Assembly (NCBI GenBank): GCA_003427395.1
Contig: BFEA01000449.1
Span: 1,068,378-1,096,961, forward strand
Source: Chara braunii
Lineage: Eukaryota; Streptophyta; Charophyceae; Charales; Characeae
Direction of reading: 5' to 3'
Length of the DNA stretch: 28,584 nt
Positions 17,612 to 26,457 of this stretch are shown piece by piece. Numbering within the stretch: position 1 is the first letter of the stretch; the number at the start of each line of letters is the position of its first letter. A program made the translations under genes and the position numbers. The notes under the pieces are model-generated. The model made no database searches, was not told the origin of the DNA, and was given only the letters and a program-made list of their open reading frames with translations.

Positions 17612-18090
17612 ATGCTTTGTGATGTTGGTTCGCATTTCTGGAAGAGTTTCAATGGTTTCCTGGATTTATTGCTTATTATTTTTGGCTGAGTTTTGACTTT
17701 TTGGCAGTTTTTGCAATATTATTTGCTGCTTCTACTTCTGAAGATCTCAGATCGCACACACAAAAAATGCAACTGTTTGCATTGGTTATTTGCTGCACTT
17801 CAAACCGCAGTTGAACTGGGTTAACCTGTGGTTAGATTCCACAATGAGCCCTGAGCAGTATGCCCTGTGCGTTGTATACATGTGTGCGCTATACAAGGGG
17901 AGTTAAAAGAAGAATGAGAAAAATAAATGGTTTCAGTGTGCCCCTCTTGTTGGTCTTGTTTTTATTTTTTATTTTTTACCATTTGTTTTGCAAAGTGCGC
18001 TTCTTTAGTTCATAGATATCTGACAATATATATCATCGGGGGGAACTGTGTGGTGAACCATAGGCAGAGAGGGAGAAGAGGACAAAAAAC
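17612..18090. other. Intron 2, right-centre part
   Basis: AT-rich sequence between the hAT element and the next inverted-repeat element. No coding or structural signal beyond ordinary intron composition. Confidence 0.4.
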
Positions 18091-18094
18091 AAGG

Positions 18095-18410
18095 GGCTGT
18101 GACAGACCATTTTGTCAAAGTTTCAATGTCTCATCAGGAGACTGAACCCTCTACTGTTTGCAGAGTCCCCTAACCAATGATACTGAAAGTGATAATCCAC
18201 CTTAACCCCGGTTGCGGTAAAGCATCAAAGACTGCCTGACAACTGATACCCTGAGGTGGGCACCAACCACTGCCCTCAAGGTATCTGTAGCTAAAACAAA
18301 GCAGACTATCGCTCACCCATGCCAGACGGAAAACTCTACAAACTGCAGGTTAACAACCCATCATAAGCCAGCAAAACACCCACAAAAACAAAGAAAGGTC
18401 TGTCACAGCC
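18095..18410. mobile_element. Inverted-repeat element, about 316 bp
   Basis: Perfect 14-bp inverted termini GGCTGTGACAGACC (18095-18108) and GGTCTGTCACAGCC (18397-18410). The match extends loosely inward (ATTTTGT against TTTCTTTGT). No clear target duplication, no coding frame. The superfamily is undetermined. Confidence 0.7.
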
Positions 18411-18663
18411 AGAAAATACACTCCCGACACGCTGCTGGCAATAGGGTCACAACATGGTCACGTAGTGATGGCCCGGACCACCGCCATTCAACCCAGCTGA
18501 AGAATATGTGTATATTATATGTCAAGGATGCTGTTTGACTGAGTCTGATGTCCTTCATTGGTTATATGTGTTTGTACCTTGGAAGTTAAGACATTGTGGG
18601 AGGAGAATTGTCATTTGCTGCGCGCTTTTACATTTTGGCTTGAATTTTTGTGTCGATTGGAAG

Positions 18664-18836
18664 GTTCTGCGAATCTGCGGCTGGGATTGGCATCATGTCA
18701 AAGCGGGCCGGTGCAGGTAGCACACTATATTGCGCGCTACTGTCCTCGACTGATCAGCAAAGACCAGATCGATGGACCAGCCAACTTGCTTATCAAACCC
18801 AATGGAGATCCGTTGAGGGGGTTACGTAATGACTTT
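18664..18836 (+). CDS. ARP9: ARP9/Arp8-like actin-related protein, exon 3
   Basis: The exon starts after ...GATTGGAAG and ends at donor TTT|GTGAGT. With the G carried over from exon 2 it reads GSANLRLGLAS, then VAHYIARYCPRL and ISKDQIDGPANLL, ending PLRGLRNDF. The run VINPGSANLRLGLAS (split across exons 2 and 3) and the following HYIARY are hallmarks of plant ARP9 as I recall them; in the actin fold they form the first phosphate loop, the following strand and the turn that carries it. The stretch QIDGPANLLIKPNGDPLRGL has no counterpart I can recall and may be a lineage-specific insertion. The exon is 173 bases and ends in phase 0. Confidence 0.85.
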
Positions 18837-18955
18837 GTGAGTGCTCTTCACCTCCTCCTTTCTTCTTTGTCTTCTTTTTTCTTCTTGTTCTTGTTCTCTT
18901 TCGTCTTCTTCTTTCGTCTCCTCCTCCTCCGACGCCTCCTCTTTTTTGTTTTCTT

Positions 18956-19048
18956 TAAACCATTTCTCAATTTATGCATGTCATTCTTGCGCAGTGTTCA
19001 TGCTAATCTTCCCTTATCATTCCAATTTTAATGGATGTCAGGTAGGAC
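18956..19048 (-). pseudogene. U6 snRNA pseudogene, nearly full length
   Basis: Read on the minus strand from 19048, it follows U6 snRNA: GTCC, GACATCC, TTAAAATTGGAA, GAAGATTAGCATG, CTGCGCAAGAATGACATGCA, TAAATTGAGAAATGG. About four bases in five agree with the conserved RNA by eye. The ACAGAGA box, which pairs with the 5' splice site, reads AAGGGA instead, and the 5' hairpin loop is altered, so it should not work in splicing. The AGC triad is kept. An A-rich segment (AAAGAAAACAAAAAAG) follows its 3' end, as in retrocopied snRNA. It is antisense to the ARP9-like gene, inside its third intron. Confidence 0.85.
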
Positions 19049-19049
19049 C

Positions 19050-19087
19050 CTCCTCCTCCTCCTCCTCCTCCTCCTCCTCCTCCTCCT
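19050..19087. repeat. (TCC)n microsatellite
   Basis: About 12 TCC trinucleotides directly abutting the 5' end of the U6 pseudogene, followed by TTC variants. Confidence 0.95.
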
Positions 19088-19435
19088 TCTTCTTCTTTCG
19101 TCTCCTCCTTGTCGCCGTCCTCCTTGTTTTCTTCTTCTTTCGATTAGCAGAAATAGTGAGTTGATGATTGTATAGAACTCGGGAAAACCTTTGGCATCTT
19201 ATTGGTGTGTTACTGACAATGGTGTGGGAGTTCTTCTGTGTCATTTGTAAGACGAATGAAAACTTTTTCATGATGGCAAGTTTGAAGCTTTCGGTGGAAG
19301 GAACCCCACTAACACTGGATATTGGTGAAGTGAGATATCGCAAGTGTGTTTATTCTTGTTTGCATTGCATGGATCCTTGCATCACCTATCCATTTGAATT
19401 TCGAAATTTAAAACCGTTCCTTTTTTTTAAATACA

Positions 19436-19512
19436 TGTCGACCGTTTCTTGGTTTGTGTGTCTCATCCTTGCACAGGGGTTACACTAATCTTCTTTGTCT
19501 GTATAATAGTAT
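19436..19512 (-). pseudogene. U6 snRNA pseudogene, truncated copy 2
   Basis: On the minus strand: ATACAGAC, GAAGATTAGTGTAACCCC, TGTGCAAGGATGAGACACAC, AAACCAAGAAACGGTC, followed by AAAAAAAA. It matches the central and 3' part of U6. The AGC triad is AGT and ACAGAGA carries a 3-base insertion. The 5' third is missing or scrambled. It forms part of the 422-bp duplication with copy 3. Confidence 0.8.
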
Positions 19513-19857
19513 TATAAAAAATAACTGAAAATATTGATATTTCTAATTTTGGACAATGGTTGGCCTATAGGAGTTTGAGTTTTACTATCTTGCATGTTGA
19601 GCATATGGTCCATTCTCAACATCTCTCAAGTATAGTATCTTTGCGGATATTAGTTAGTCCGTACGAGTTCGGTTATCTGTTGCCGATGGATGATTGTTTT
19701 TTGGACAAGGTTTAATAGTACATATTCAATATTAGTATATTATATTGATATTAAATTCTTACGAATATCATGGGCCAAAGTCATAACCTCTATTGATTTT
19801 CATTCGACTGGATTTTTTTTTGTTTTTTATGTTGATTGCGTCTGTTTTTTAAGATTC

Positions 19858-19934
19858 ACGTGACTGTTTCTTAGTTTGTGTGTCTCATCCTTGCATAAGG
19901 GTTACACTAATCTTCTTTCCCTGTATAAAAGTGT
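19858..19934 (-). pseudogene. U6 snRNA pseudogene, truncated copy 3
   Basis: On the minus strand: ATACAGGGAAAGAAGATTAG, TGTAACCCTTATGCAAGGAT, GAGACACAC, AAACTAAGAAACAGTC. It shares the diagnostic changes TTAGTGTAACCC and GAGACACAC with copy 2, so the two arose by duplication of one pseudogene and not by two separate retropositions. Confidence 0.8.
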
Positions 19935-20308
19935 ATATAGTATTTGTGCAAAATATATGAAAATATGAAATTTTCCAATTTTGGGCAATGGTTGCCGTGT
20001 AGGAGTTTAAGTTTTACTATCTTGCATGTTTAGCATAGTCTATTCACAATATCTCTGATATATAAAATCTTCGCTGATATTGGTTCATGTGAGTTCAGTT
20101 GCCCATGCATTGTTTTTTTGACAAGGGTGAGTAGCGTACGTTGATACTAAATTATTATTAATATCCCGGGCCACAAGTCATAACCTCTATTGATTTTTAT
20201 TCTGATTGGATGTTTTTTCTTTTTCATTTTGACTGGACATCCCCCCCCCCCCCCCCTCCCGCCAATCTGACCGATTGCCTTCTTTCAATGGGTGTGGACT
20301 CATTGCAG

Positions 20309-20368
20309 TTCCAGAAGAACCCAATCACAACATCAAGGGAGTTAGCCAGAGAAGCAGCATTGAATGAG
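20309..20368 (+). CDS. ARP9: ARP9/Arp8-like actin-related protein, exon 4
   Basis: Bounded by acceptor GACTCATTGCAG and donor GAG|GTAACT. Exactly 60 bases, phase 0 at both ends, encoding FQKNPITTSRELAREAALNE. It follows exon 3 in phase. In plant ARP9, the segment after the IARH motif contains a TTxxxxxREKAYD-like helix, and ITTSRELAREAALNE fits that position, though loosely. The intron before it (18837-20308) carries the U6 pseudogenes and duplication. Confidence 0.7.
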
Positions 20369-20637
20369 GTAACTCATACCTATCCTTTTTTTCTCTTTTA
20401 CTCCCTATCCTTTTGATATGCAAAGAACTTGAAAGAAGTACAATTCATGCATTCACTATTTGGTTGATTTTATTCTTGGAGGGATACAACTTACAACACT
20501 ACGGAGGGCCATGTACATCTGAGGTCTGTTGTTTCTATGTGGCTATGTACGTCTCAGGGAAGGAAGAAAGAGAACAAGAGCAGGGATTGTCTTGATAGGA
20601 GGAATTGACACTTTGGTACAGTCGTTTCTGCCAGAGA

Positions 20638-20800
20638 AAAGTTCAGCACAACCAACAGGCCTATCGTCTTCACCAGAATACAACGCTCGGTCATTATAGC
20701 TGTACGTGGGCCAACTTTCAGTCCAGATGCAACGATAATGACGGAGCGTTCTATTCAAGTGACGATTGCAGCGCAGTTGGTACACCCATGAGCTGTTGAA
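20638..20800. mobile_element. MITE-like inverted-repeat element
   Basis: Left arm TATCGTCTTCACCAGAATAC then AACGCTCGGTCATTAT; right arm (reverse complement) AATCGTCACTTGAATAGAAC then GCTCCGTCATTAT. Arms of roughly 55 bases are about three-quarters identical, extended by ACCAAC near both ends, with a centre of about 35 bases. The GAATACAACGC word recalls MITE family A (6952-7046), but the interior is different. No target duplication was resolved. Confidence 0.65.
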
Positions 20801-20819
20801 ATACATACCCGAGCTCCAC

Positions 20820-21180
20820 TCCAAATGATGGAAATAAATTTAATAAAATAATTATTCATTTTTAAATTACTTGGGCCTCGTCTGTTGAAAGATGATATCT
20901 CAAGGCTTTGCCCTTCAAAGAAAAAAGGAAGAAAAGTTCAACACACCTCTGTTGATAGGTCATCTAAGTGATGAGTACCTCGTTTTTTGAAGTTTGCTCA
21001 ACGATCGTATCATGCTGCATACAAATTATATGAAAGAACCAAGACTTAGAGAACTCATAGATTGAAGTACATAAAAAAAAAACAGAACTGAAAAAAAAAT
21101 GAAAAATTGAAGAACAATCAAGTGGGCTATTACTTCCCAATCTGTCGATGGGGTCTGTAAAAGGTAGTGGTCTTTATGCT
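20820..21180. other. AT-rich non-coding stretch
   Basis: Precedes the 34-bp array; poly-A tracts near 21070 and 21092. No gene seen. Confidence 0.4.
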
Positions 21181-21182
21181 AA

Positions 21183-22147
21183 CAATCCGCATGACTATCA
21201 ATCATTTTTTTGCTTAAAAATCGAATGACTATCGGTTTCTTTCTGCTTAGAATCCGAATGGCTATCAAATTTCTTGTTGCTCAGAATCTGAATGGCTATC
21301 AGTTTTCTTTCTGCATAAAATCCGAATGACGATCAGTTTTCTTTAGAATCCGAATGGGTATTAGTTTTCTTCTGCTTAGAATCTGGATGACTATTAGTTT
21401 CTCTCTGCGTAGAATCCGAATGACTATTACTTTTCGTCTGCCTAGAATTCGAATGACTATTAGTTTTCTTTCTGCTTAAAATCCGAATGGCTATTAGTTT
21501 TCTTTCTGCTTAGGATCCGAATGGCTATTAGTTTTCTTTTTGCTTAGAATCAGAATGGCTATTAGTTCTCTTTTTTGCTTACAAACCAAATGACTATTAG
21601 TTTCTTTTCTGCTTAGAATCCGAATGACTATCATTTTTCTTTCTGCTTAGAATTCGAATGACTATTAGTTTTCTTTCTTCTTAAAATCCGAATGGCTATC
21701 GATTTTCTTTCCGCTTAGAATCCGAATGGCTGTTAGTTTCCTTTCTGCTTAGAATCCGAATGGCTATTAGTTTTCTTTCTGCTTAGAATTCGAATCGCTA
21801 TTATATTTCTTTCTGCTTACAAACCGAATGGCTATTGGTTTTCTTTTTGCTTAGAATCCGAATGGCTATCAATTTTTCTTTTTGCTTAAAATTTGAATGG
21901 CTATCAATTTTCTTTCTGCTTAGAATTCGAATGGCTATCGTTTTTTTTTCTTCTTAAAACCCGAATGGTTATTAGTTTTCTTTTCGCTTAGAATCGGAAT
22001 GGCTACTAGTTTCCTTTCTGCTTAGAATCCGAATGGCTATTAGTTTTCTTTCTGCTTAGAATCCAAATGGCCATTAGTTTTCTTTCTGCTTAGAATCCGA
22101 ATGGCTATTAGTTTTCTTTTTGCTTAGAATCTGAATGGCTATTCATT
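21183..22147. repeat. Minisatellite of 34-bp units, about 28 copies
   Basis: Unit CCGAATGGCTATTAGTTTTC plus TTTCTGCTTAGAAT. Successive starts at 22029, 22063 and 22097 show the 34-base period exactly. The left end is the most diverged (for example CCGCATGACTATCAATC near 21187) and the last five or six copies are the most uniform, which suggests recent expansion on the right side. No frame stays open through the array. Confidence 0.95.
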
Positions 22148-22149
22148 TA

Positions 22150-22476
22150 AGTGCGCTGAAGTCTCGCAATGGGAACTCGTCATGCTTTCATCAATCCTCT
22201 CCTCCTCCTCCCCTGCTGTTTTAAACTATCACTTTCTCCATACCTGATTGACCTGCGGAGCATAGCCAAGCCACGTAGCATGCTGGGTTTTGGATGTCCA
22301 ACATGGTAAAACCCCTGGGTGTCCTCGGTGGTGATGGTTTAATCAACTTCAATGTTATTTTATAATAATAATTTTACTATTTTAGTTATTTTCGATTATT
22401 TTGAGAATTGTCACCCATTGGCATCCACGGAAGAGGAGTGGTGTTGAAAGGGAGCAGTCCCTGGCATTATTGTATA

Positions 22477-22520
<44 letters not shown>

Positions 22521-22730
22521 CAAACAGAACCTCTCGGTTCTGGCTCCTGCCTTTGATTCCATCAGGTTTCAATCTTTCATCATCTGCTTACTGCGAGTTA
22601 CATATGTGGCCCATTCAGCCCCAAGGGAAGGGTTTTAGGAAACATGCTTTTTATGGATTCCATCTCAGGTTTGCTGGAAATAATGACACGGCTAGAACCG
22701 CAATGCGCGTTATGGAAAAGGCAGGGGGCG
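22150..22730. other. Non-coding stretch with a long T homopolymer
   Basis: T homopolymer at about 22482-22520. A possible short exon AACCTCTCGGTTCTGGCTCC... (22525 onward) after TTTCAAACAG lacks a good donor. No recognised gene. Confidence 0.35.
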
Positions 22731-22829
22731 CGGCGCCGGCGCCGTGCTGCTAAGCGATGCAACGCTGGGGCCCGAAGTTGCTGGCGCTGGAAGCCATAGC
22801 CAAGGTCGCCACGCCTGGTGCTTCCAGCG
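22731..22829. repeat. GC-rich palindrome and adjacent hairpin
   Basis: 22731-22744 is the perfect palindrome CGGCGCCGGCGCCG. Downstream, CGCTGGAAGC (22785-22794) pairs with GCTTCCAGCG (22820-22829) around a 25-base loop. The GC-rich island contrasts with the AT-rich surroundings. Confidence 0.75.
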
Positions 22830-23490
22830 GCTCACGTGAGTTGTGCTCTTGCGTTGAAAACACAGACGCGACACACTAATTGCAATCAGGATCGACGTGT
22901 ATTCATGCGTTTGGTCTTCGGATATGGAACTTTATGGACCGTGCCATTGATTACACCGATCAATTTGGATTACTTGGAGCTCGAAGACTGGCATCTGTAT
23001 GTGCTGCAGTTGCTGCTTCACCGCACCCTTGTTTGTCATCGATTGGCCAGGGGAGTAGACTTGTCGGAGCATGACGAATGCTCTGCCTGCAGATCGACTT
23101 CCCGTAAGTCGGACTGTGATGGGCGATTGTTGCAGGCGTCTGGGTGCTAACTGGCAGGAGAACCAGGTTATCTTGATCCAAGTGTCAATTCTTACCACGG
23201 ACGGCGCTGTGTTAGGCACGTTTTTTAGGTGTGAGTTGCATCTGTTTAGTTGGTTGATTTTCTTGTTTGGTTGGTTTTGCTGCTGGCGGTTTTGTCAGTA
23301 GGGTTTCGTAGCCGATTTAGGCTAATGAGAGAACTGAGGCTTTCTCTAGGGGTTTGCGGAGAGTCTTTGTTGTCCCTTTTTTGTATTTGCTGGGTTTGTG
23401 TGGGTGGGTTAGTCTGGGACTGTGAAGGTCAGTGTGTTGTAGCTCATGCTTGTGCTGCTCGAGTGTTTGCGAATCCATGAATGGCCATGA
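22830..23490. other. Stretch with overlapping unassigned frames
   Basis: Two overlapping plus-strand frames (22818-23150 and 22880-23074) and minus-strand frames cover this region, but none shows a domain. A consensus-like donor (CCC|GTAAGT, about 23102) and several AG acceptors exist, so unrecognised exons are possible. Confidence 0.3.
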
Positions 23491-23546
23491 TGTGTGTGTG
23501 TGGGTGGGGGGAGGGGGGGGAAGGGGTGTGTGTGTGTGTGTGTGTG
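23489..23546. repeat. (GT)n/G-rich microsatellite
   Basis: GTGTGTGTGGG, then GGAGGGGGGG, then GT repeats to 23546. Confidence 0.85.
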
Positions 23547-23738
23547 GTTTAGTTACCTTGTCAATTTTCAAGAACTAAGATGGTTTTGTTTTCATACCTT
23601 TTGCCTTGACTATCTACATAGGCTGAGCAATCGCTGCAGATGTGGTTTGGTTACCTTGTCAATTCTCAATAACTAAGATGGTTTTGTTTTCATACCTTTT
23701 GCCTGGACTATCTACCTAGGCTGAGCAATCGCTGCAGA
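23543..23738. repeat. 98-bp tandem duplication ending in a splice-acceptor-like site
   Basis: Copies at 23543-23640 and 23641-23738 differ at only a few bases. Each ends GCTGAGCAATCGCTGCAG|ATG, so a possible 3' splice site and its polypyrimidine context (TTTTCATACCTTTTGCC) are present twice. Confidence 0.92.
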
Positions 23739-23776
23739 TGCAACCAACTGCTCCAAGAAGCCCTGCCACCAACAAG
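23738..23776 (+). CDS. Weak candidate exon 5 of the ARP9-like gene
   Basis: Between acceptor ATCGCTGCAG and donor AAG|GTAAAA lie 39 bases in phase 0: MQPTAPRSPATNK. The phase fits exon 4, and plant ARP9 has a variable low-complexity segment at about this point, but the sequence itself is not diagnostic. Exons carrying the conserved helix after REKAYD would be expected before it and were not found. Confidence 0.2.
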
Positions 23777-23779
23777 GTA

Positions 23780-24870
23780 AAAAAACACATCTTCTGTGCA
23801 GAATACTCAGGTCCACTTCTGCCCATATAAACTTTTGCTAAAAGGGTCAAAAGCCACTGCAAGGAATTCAGAACGTCTTGCCTGTTCGATATTTGTGTGC
23901 CCTGGTAGCCAGTACATGGATAACTCCAGCCTACCCTCCTCGCACCCCACCCCAAAAAAAGGAGAAGAGAAAAAAGAAAGCAACTTTTCTGTCCTGCTTC
24001 TTCAGAGGTGGTGTGATGCCGCCACTATTTTGATTCGTGAAACCTGCTGTGGATGCATGGAATTATAATATCATTATATGATGCAAAATTGCAAATGTTT
24101 TTTTTTTTTTTTTTTTTTTTTGTTGTTGTTGTTGTTGTTGTCGACTTGTCGACTCATGAAATGACTCGCACAGTTACAGACTAAGAAATCTGAGCTTTTC
24201 TTCGGAAGTTGGTGTCTTGGATCTGTTTTGCTGAGATTTCGAGTCTGCGGGCTTTTTTTTCTATGATTTTCTGACTGTGTGTGTGTCCTGCTGATGATGG
24301 ATGTATGCCGTGTGCTTGTCTAGCTCCATGTCCCTGCGCTAACTCTGTTTTCCATGCTGTGTTTCTGCATCTCGGACAGATGTAGATAAGCAAATTCGTG
24401 TAGAGACACGGACATGACTGCAAATTGGCTACACAGGAGGACATACCAGGAATTCTCGGATGGCCAGGGGCAGAAGTAGAATGTGCTTGGAAGCCGGTAG
24501 TGATTTTCCAGCAACTTGGTGAAGCCCTGGCATTGGGTAGGTTTAGCAAGTAGGTGATAATGGTACAAGGCCTGCATCGGGGTTCAGGATACAGGGATTG
24601 TAGGTAGGATGAGAGTTTGCACAACTTTGCAGTAATGTTCCCGCCAAAAAGTTACAGAATCAGTAGGTCAAAGATTTGCACGGGTAGAGACTGAGAGCAC
24701 CTGGGTAGAGGGTGAGGAGGCTGAGGGGCAAAAGTGTATATCATTCGTTGCATTGAGTAGGCTGGTCACGGCGTGACTGAAGAGCAGGGCCTATGTGACA
24801 GATGTCCCCGCCTGGCTCAGCTTTCCGATGTTCTGCTAGGTATGCGAAGCGATGTCGATTCATAAGCCAT
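23780..24870. other. Non-coding stretch
   Basis: Holds a T homopolymer followed by GTT/TTG trinucleotides (24100-24140) and short frames without domains. A minus-strand frame of 147 codons (24181-24624) has no family resemblance. Confidence 0.35.
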
Positions 24871-25035
24871 ATAGGAGATCAACAGAATGCAGGGAGGTGA
24901 ACCAGGATACGGAAATAGAGGCCCCTGAGTCACAAAGTACGTCTTTGTCGTCTGTGAGGGCGCAGAAGGTGAAGCGGTGCCCTTTGACTAAATTGAAATG
25001 GATGAGTGCAGTGACAGACTGACAGTGGGTACCAG
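24865..25035 (-). pseudogene. Possible retropepsin-like (gag-pol protease) remnant
   Basis: One minus-strand frame reads VTALIHFNLVKGHRF, FCALTDDKDVLCDSGAS, ISVSWFTSL and then a stop. The DSGAS core preceded by hydrophobic strands resembles the active-site loop of LTR-retrotransposon proteases (LLDSGAS). There is no reverse transcriptase next to it, and the flanks are not clearly gag. The short motif could arise by chance. Confidence 0.25.
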
Positions 25036-25039
25036 GGAG

Positions 25040-25860
25040 GGGAGTATGCCGCTGCCGCTGCTGCAGGCCAAAAGGGAGCCAGGATTTTGGTGGTGGGAGC
25101 AGGTCCCAGTCACAACCAACGGTTGGATGGCAACAGCGGTGAGGAGGGGAGGTTATAGGGCCCCCTGTTGTTATCCCCCACCTAGCACTCGAGCAGGGCG
25201 AGCCTTGGAAGCAAATGAACTTATCTGAGAGTCAGTGGCGGTGGAGGAGGAAACCCCCTCAGTGCTTTAGTGTGGGAAGGAGGGCCATATCATCCCCTAA
25301 TGTCTTATGTGGCAGCAGCAGCAGCTGCCACATCAAAAGGCAGCAAAAGAGGGGAGCCAGTAGAGATTTCAGCCGTCTCTACTGGGGCTGCGAATGAAGG
25401 TAGTGCGGACATAGAGGAGACATTGCCCAATGTGTTTGTGTCCTTGGCCTCCCTGCTCTTGTCTCTACCGAGGCCGAGGTTGGGCCCTACAGGTAGGAAG
25501 TCCCTACTGGCCTGGATCCCGGTGTAGATACCTGCCCAGTCTGGGTCCCAACTGAGGGCGTACCGGCTAGTTACCTAGGTGGCCTGCATTGGGTCCAAGT
25601 TTCTCTCAGCCCCCGGCCTTCTCTTATGGCCGGCCTGGATTGTGTTGGGCGGCCTTTGCTTAGGGTTGCCAATGCCTAAAAGCCTTTCAGTTTTCTACTT
25701 TCTTTCTTATAAAGCCCGTGCAAAAATCAACAACTTTTTTCCAGTTTTTTGCCTTGTTAAAACCATTTCTCCCAGCCTCCTGAACCCTTCTACGTCCCTC
25801 TTCTCATTGTCTTTTGACTCTTTTGAGTCTTGACATGATTGACATGACTGCTGAATAAGG
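25040..25860. other. Stretch with unassigned frames
   Basis: A plus-strand frame at 25270-25527 has a compositionally protein-like part (Ala run, then TSKGSKRGEPVEISAVSTG) but no recognised domain. Repeated words around TTTTGAGTCTTGAC (about 25817 and 26000) begin near its right end. Confidence 0.3.
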
Positions 25861-25870
25861 CAAAAAATTT

Positions 25871-26067
25871 GAACGAGTTCCCAATGAGAAATGATGTCGA
25901 ACAAAAGTCAAAACAAAGACTCCTCAGAGTCCGCACTTGATTTAAAAAAAATAGATGATGTCTTACAGAAAAGGTACAGTCTAGCTTTAGTCGTTTTAGC
26001 CTTTTGAGTCTTGTCTTGGGATAATTAACTTCTAAGGGCTTGTCTGTCATTTCTTGGGAACTCGTTC
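25871..26067. mobile_element. Inverted-repeat element, about 197 bp
   Basis: GAACGAGTTCCCAATGAGAA continuing ATGA (25871-25894) pairs with TCATTTCTTGGGAACTCGTT continuing C (26047-26067), with a 3-base difference in length. Inner words AAAGACTCC and GAGTCTTG may extend the pairing. No coding frame and no certain target duplication. Confidence 0.55.
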
Positions 26068-26253
26068 GGAGCTATGCTATATTCAACATCTTGTTCTTCC
26101 TCCTGTACTGTACTCTCTTCCCAATGTGGCACTCGTGTGCAAGGCGCATTAGAAGTGGTATGGAGATCCCAAAGAATGCCAACTCTCAAGGCTATGCCAA
26201 CCTAGCCTCCACAGAGTTCGGCACTACATGACTGTGGCTCACACAACTCTAGA

Positions 26254-26254
<1 letters not shown>

Positions 26255-26324
<70 letters not shown>
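26255..26324. repeat. (TG)n microsatellite
   Basis: Uninterrupted TG dinucleotides, 70 bases, directly before the LINE remnant. Confidence 0.97.
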
Positions 26325-26326
<2 letters not shown>

Positions 26327-26457
26327 TGCCAGCCATATTGAATGGGCTGGGAGACGGCCTGCAAACTCGTCACTAAACGAGGTGCAACCTGTTACCCCCT
26401 ATTGGACAGCTCTCATCCGCATTTGGAGAGAAATTATGCCAAAAAAAGTCAAGAAAG

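Larger units (their letters stand above)
19436..20215. repeat. Diverged tandem duplication, 422-bp offset, in intron 3
   Basis: Two copies: about 19436-19815 and 19858-20215. Shared landmarks include GTTTGTGTGTCTCATCCTTG, GTTTTACTATCTTGCATGTT and AGTCATAACCTCTATTGATT, in the same order at about 420-base spacing. Each copy begins with a U6 pseudogene in antisense. Copies differ by many substitutions and small indels, so the event is old. Confidence 0.85.

Noticed and set aside
18558-18663. Upstream extension of the exon 3 frame (MVICVCTLEVKT...)
   Set aside because: The ARP9-like similarity begins exactly at the acceptor ...TTGGAAG|GTTCTGCG and the phase of exon 2 requires a splice there, so the upstream codons are intron.
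18841-19164. Ser/Phe-rich 107-codon frame after exon 3
   Set aside because: It reads through polypyrimidine intron sequence, the antisense U6 pseudogene and the TCC repeat.
19168-19488. 106-codon frame, MYRTRENLWHLIG...
   Set aside because: Lies within intron 3 and its end runs into the second U6 pseudogene; no domain recognised.
20413-20595. Possible additional exon before the 20638 MITE
   Set aside because: No acceptor-donor pair keeps the phase of exon 4, and the frame shows no similarity to an actin-related protein.
22553-22753. Frame ending GNNDTARTAMRVMEKAGG as a possible exon
   Set aside because: The acceptor-like CCATCTCAG exists, but phase 0 (required after exon 4) gives an immediate stop, and no family match was seen.
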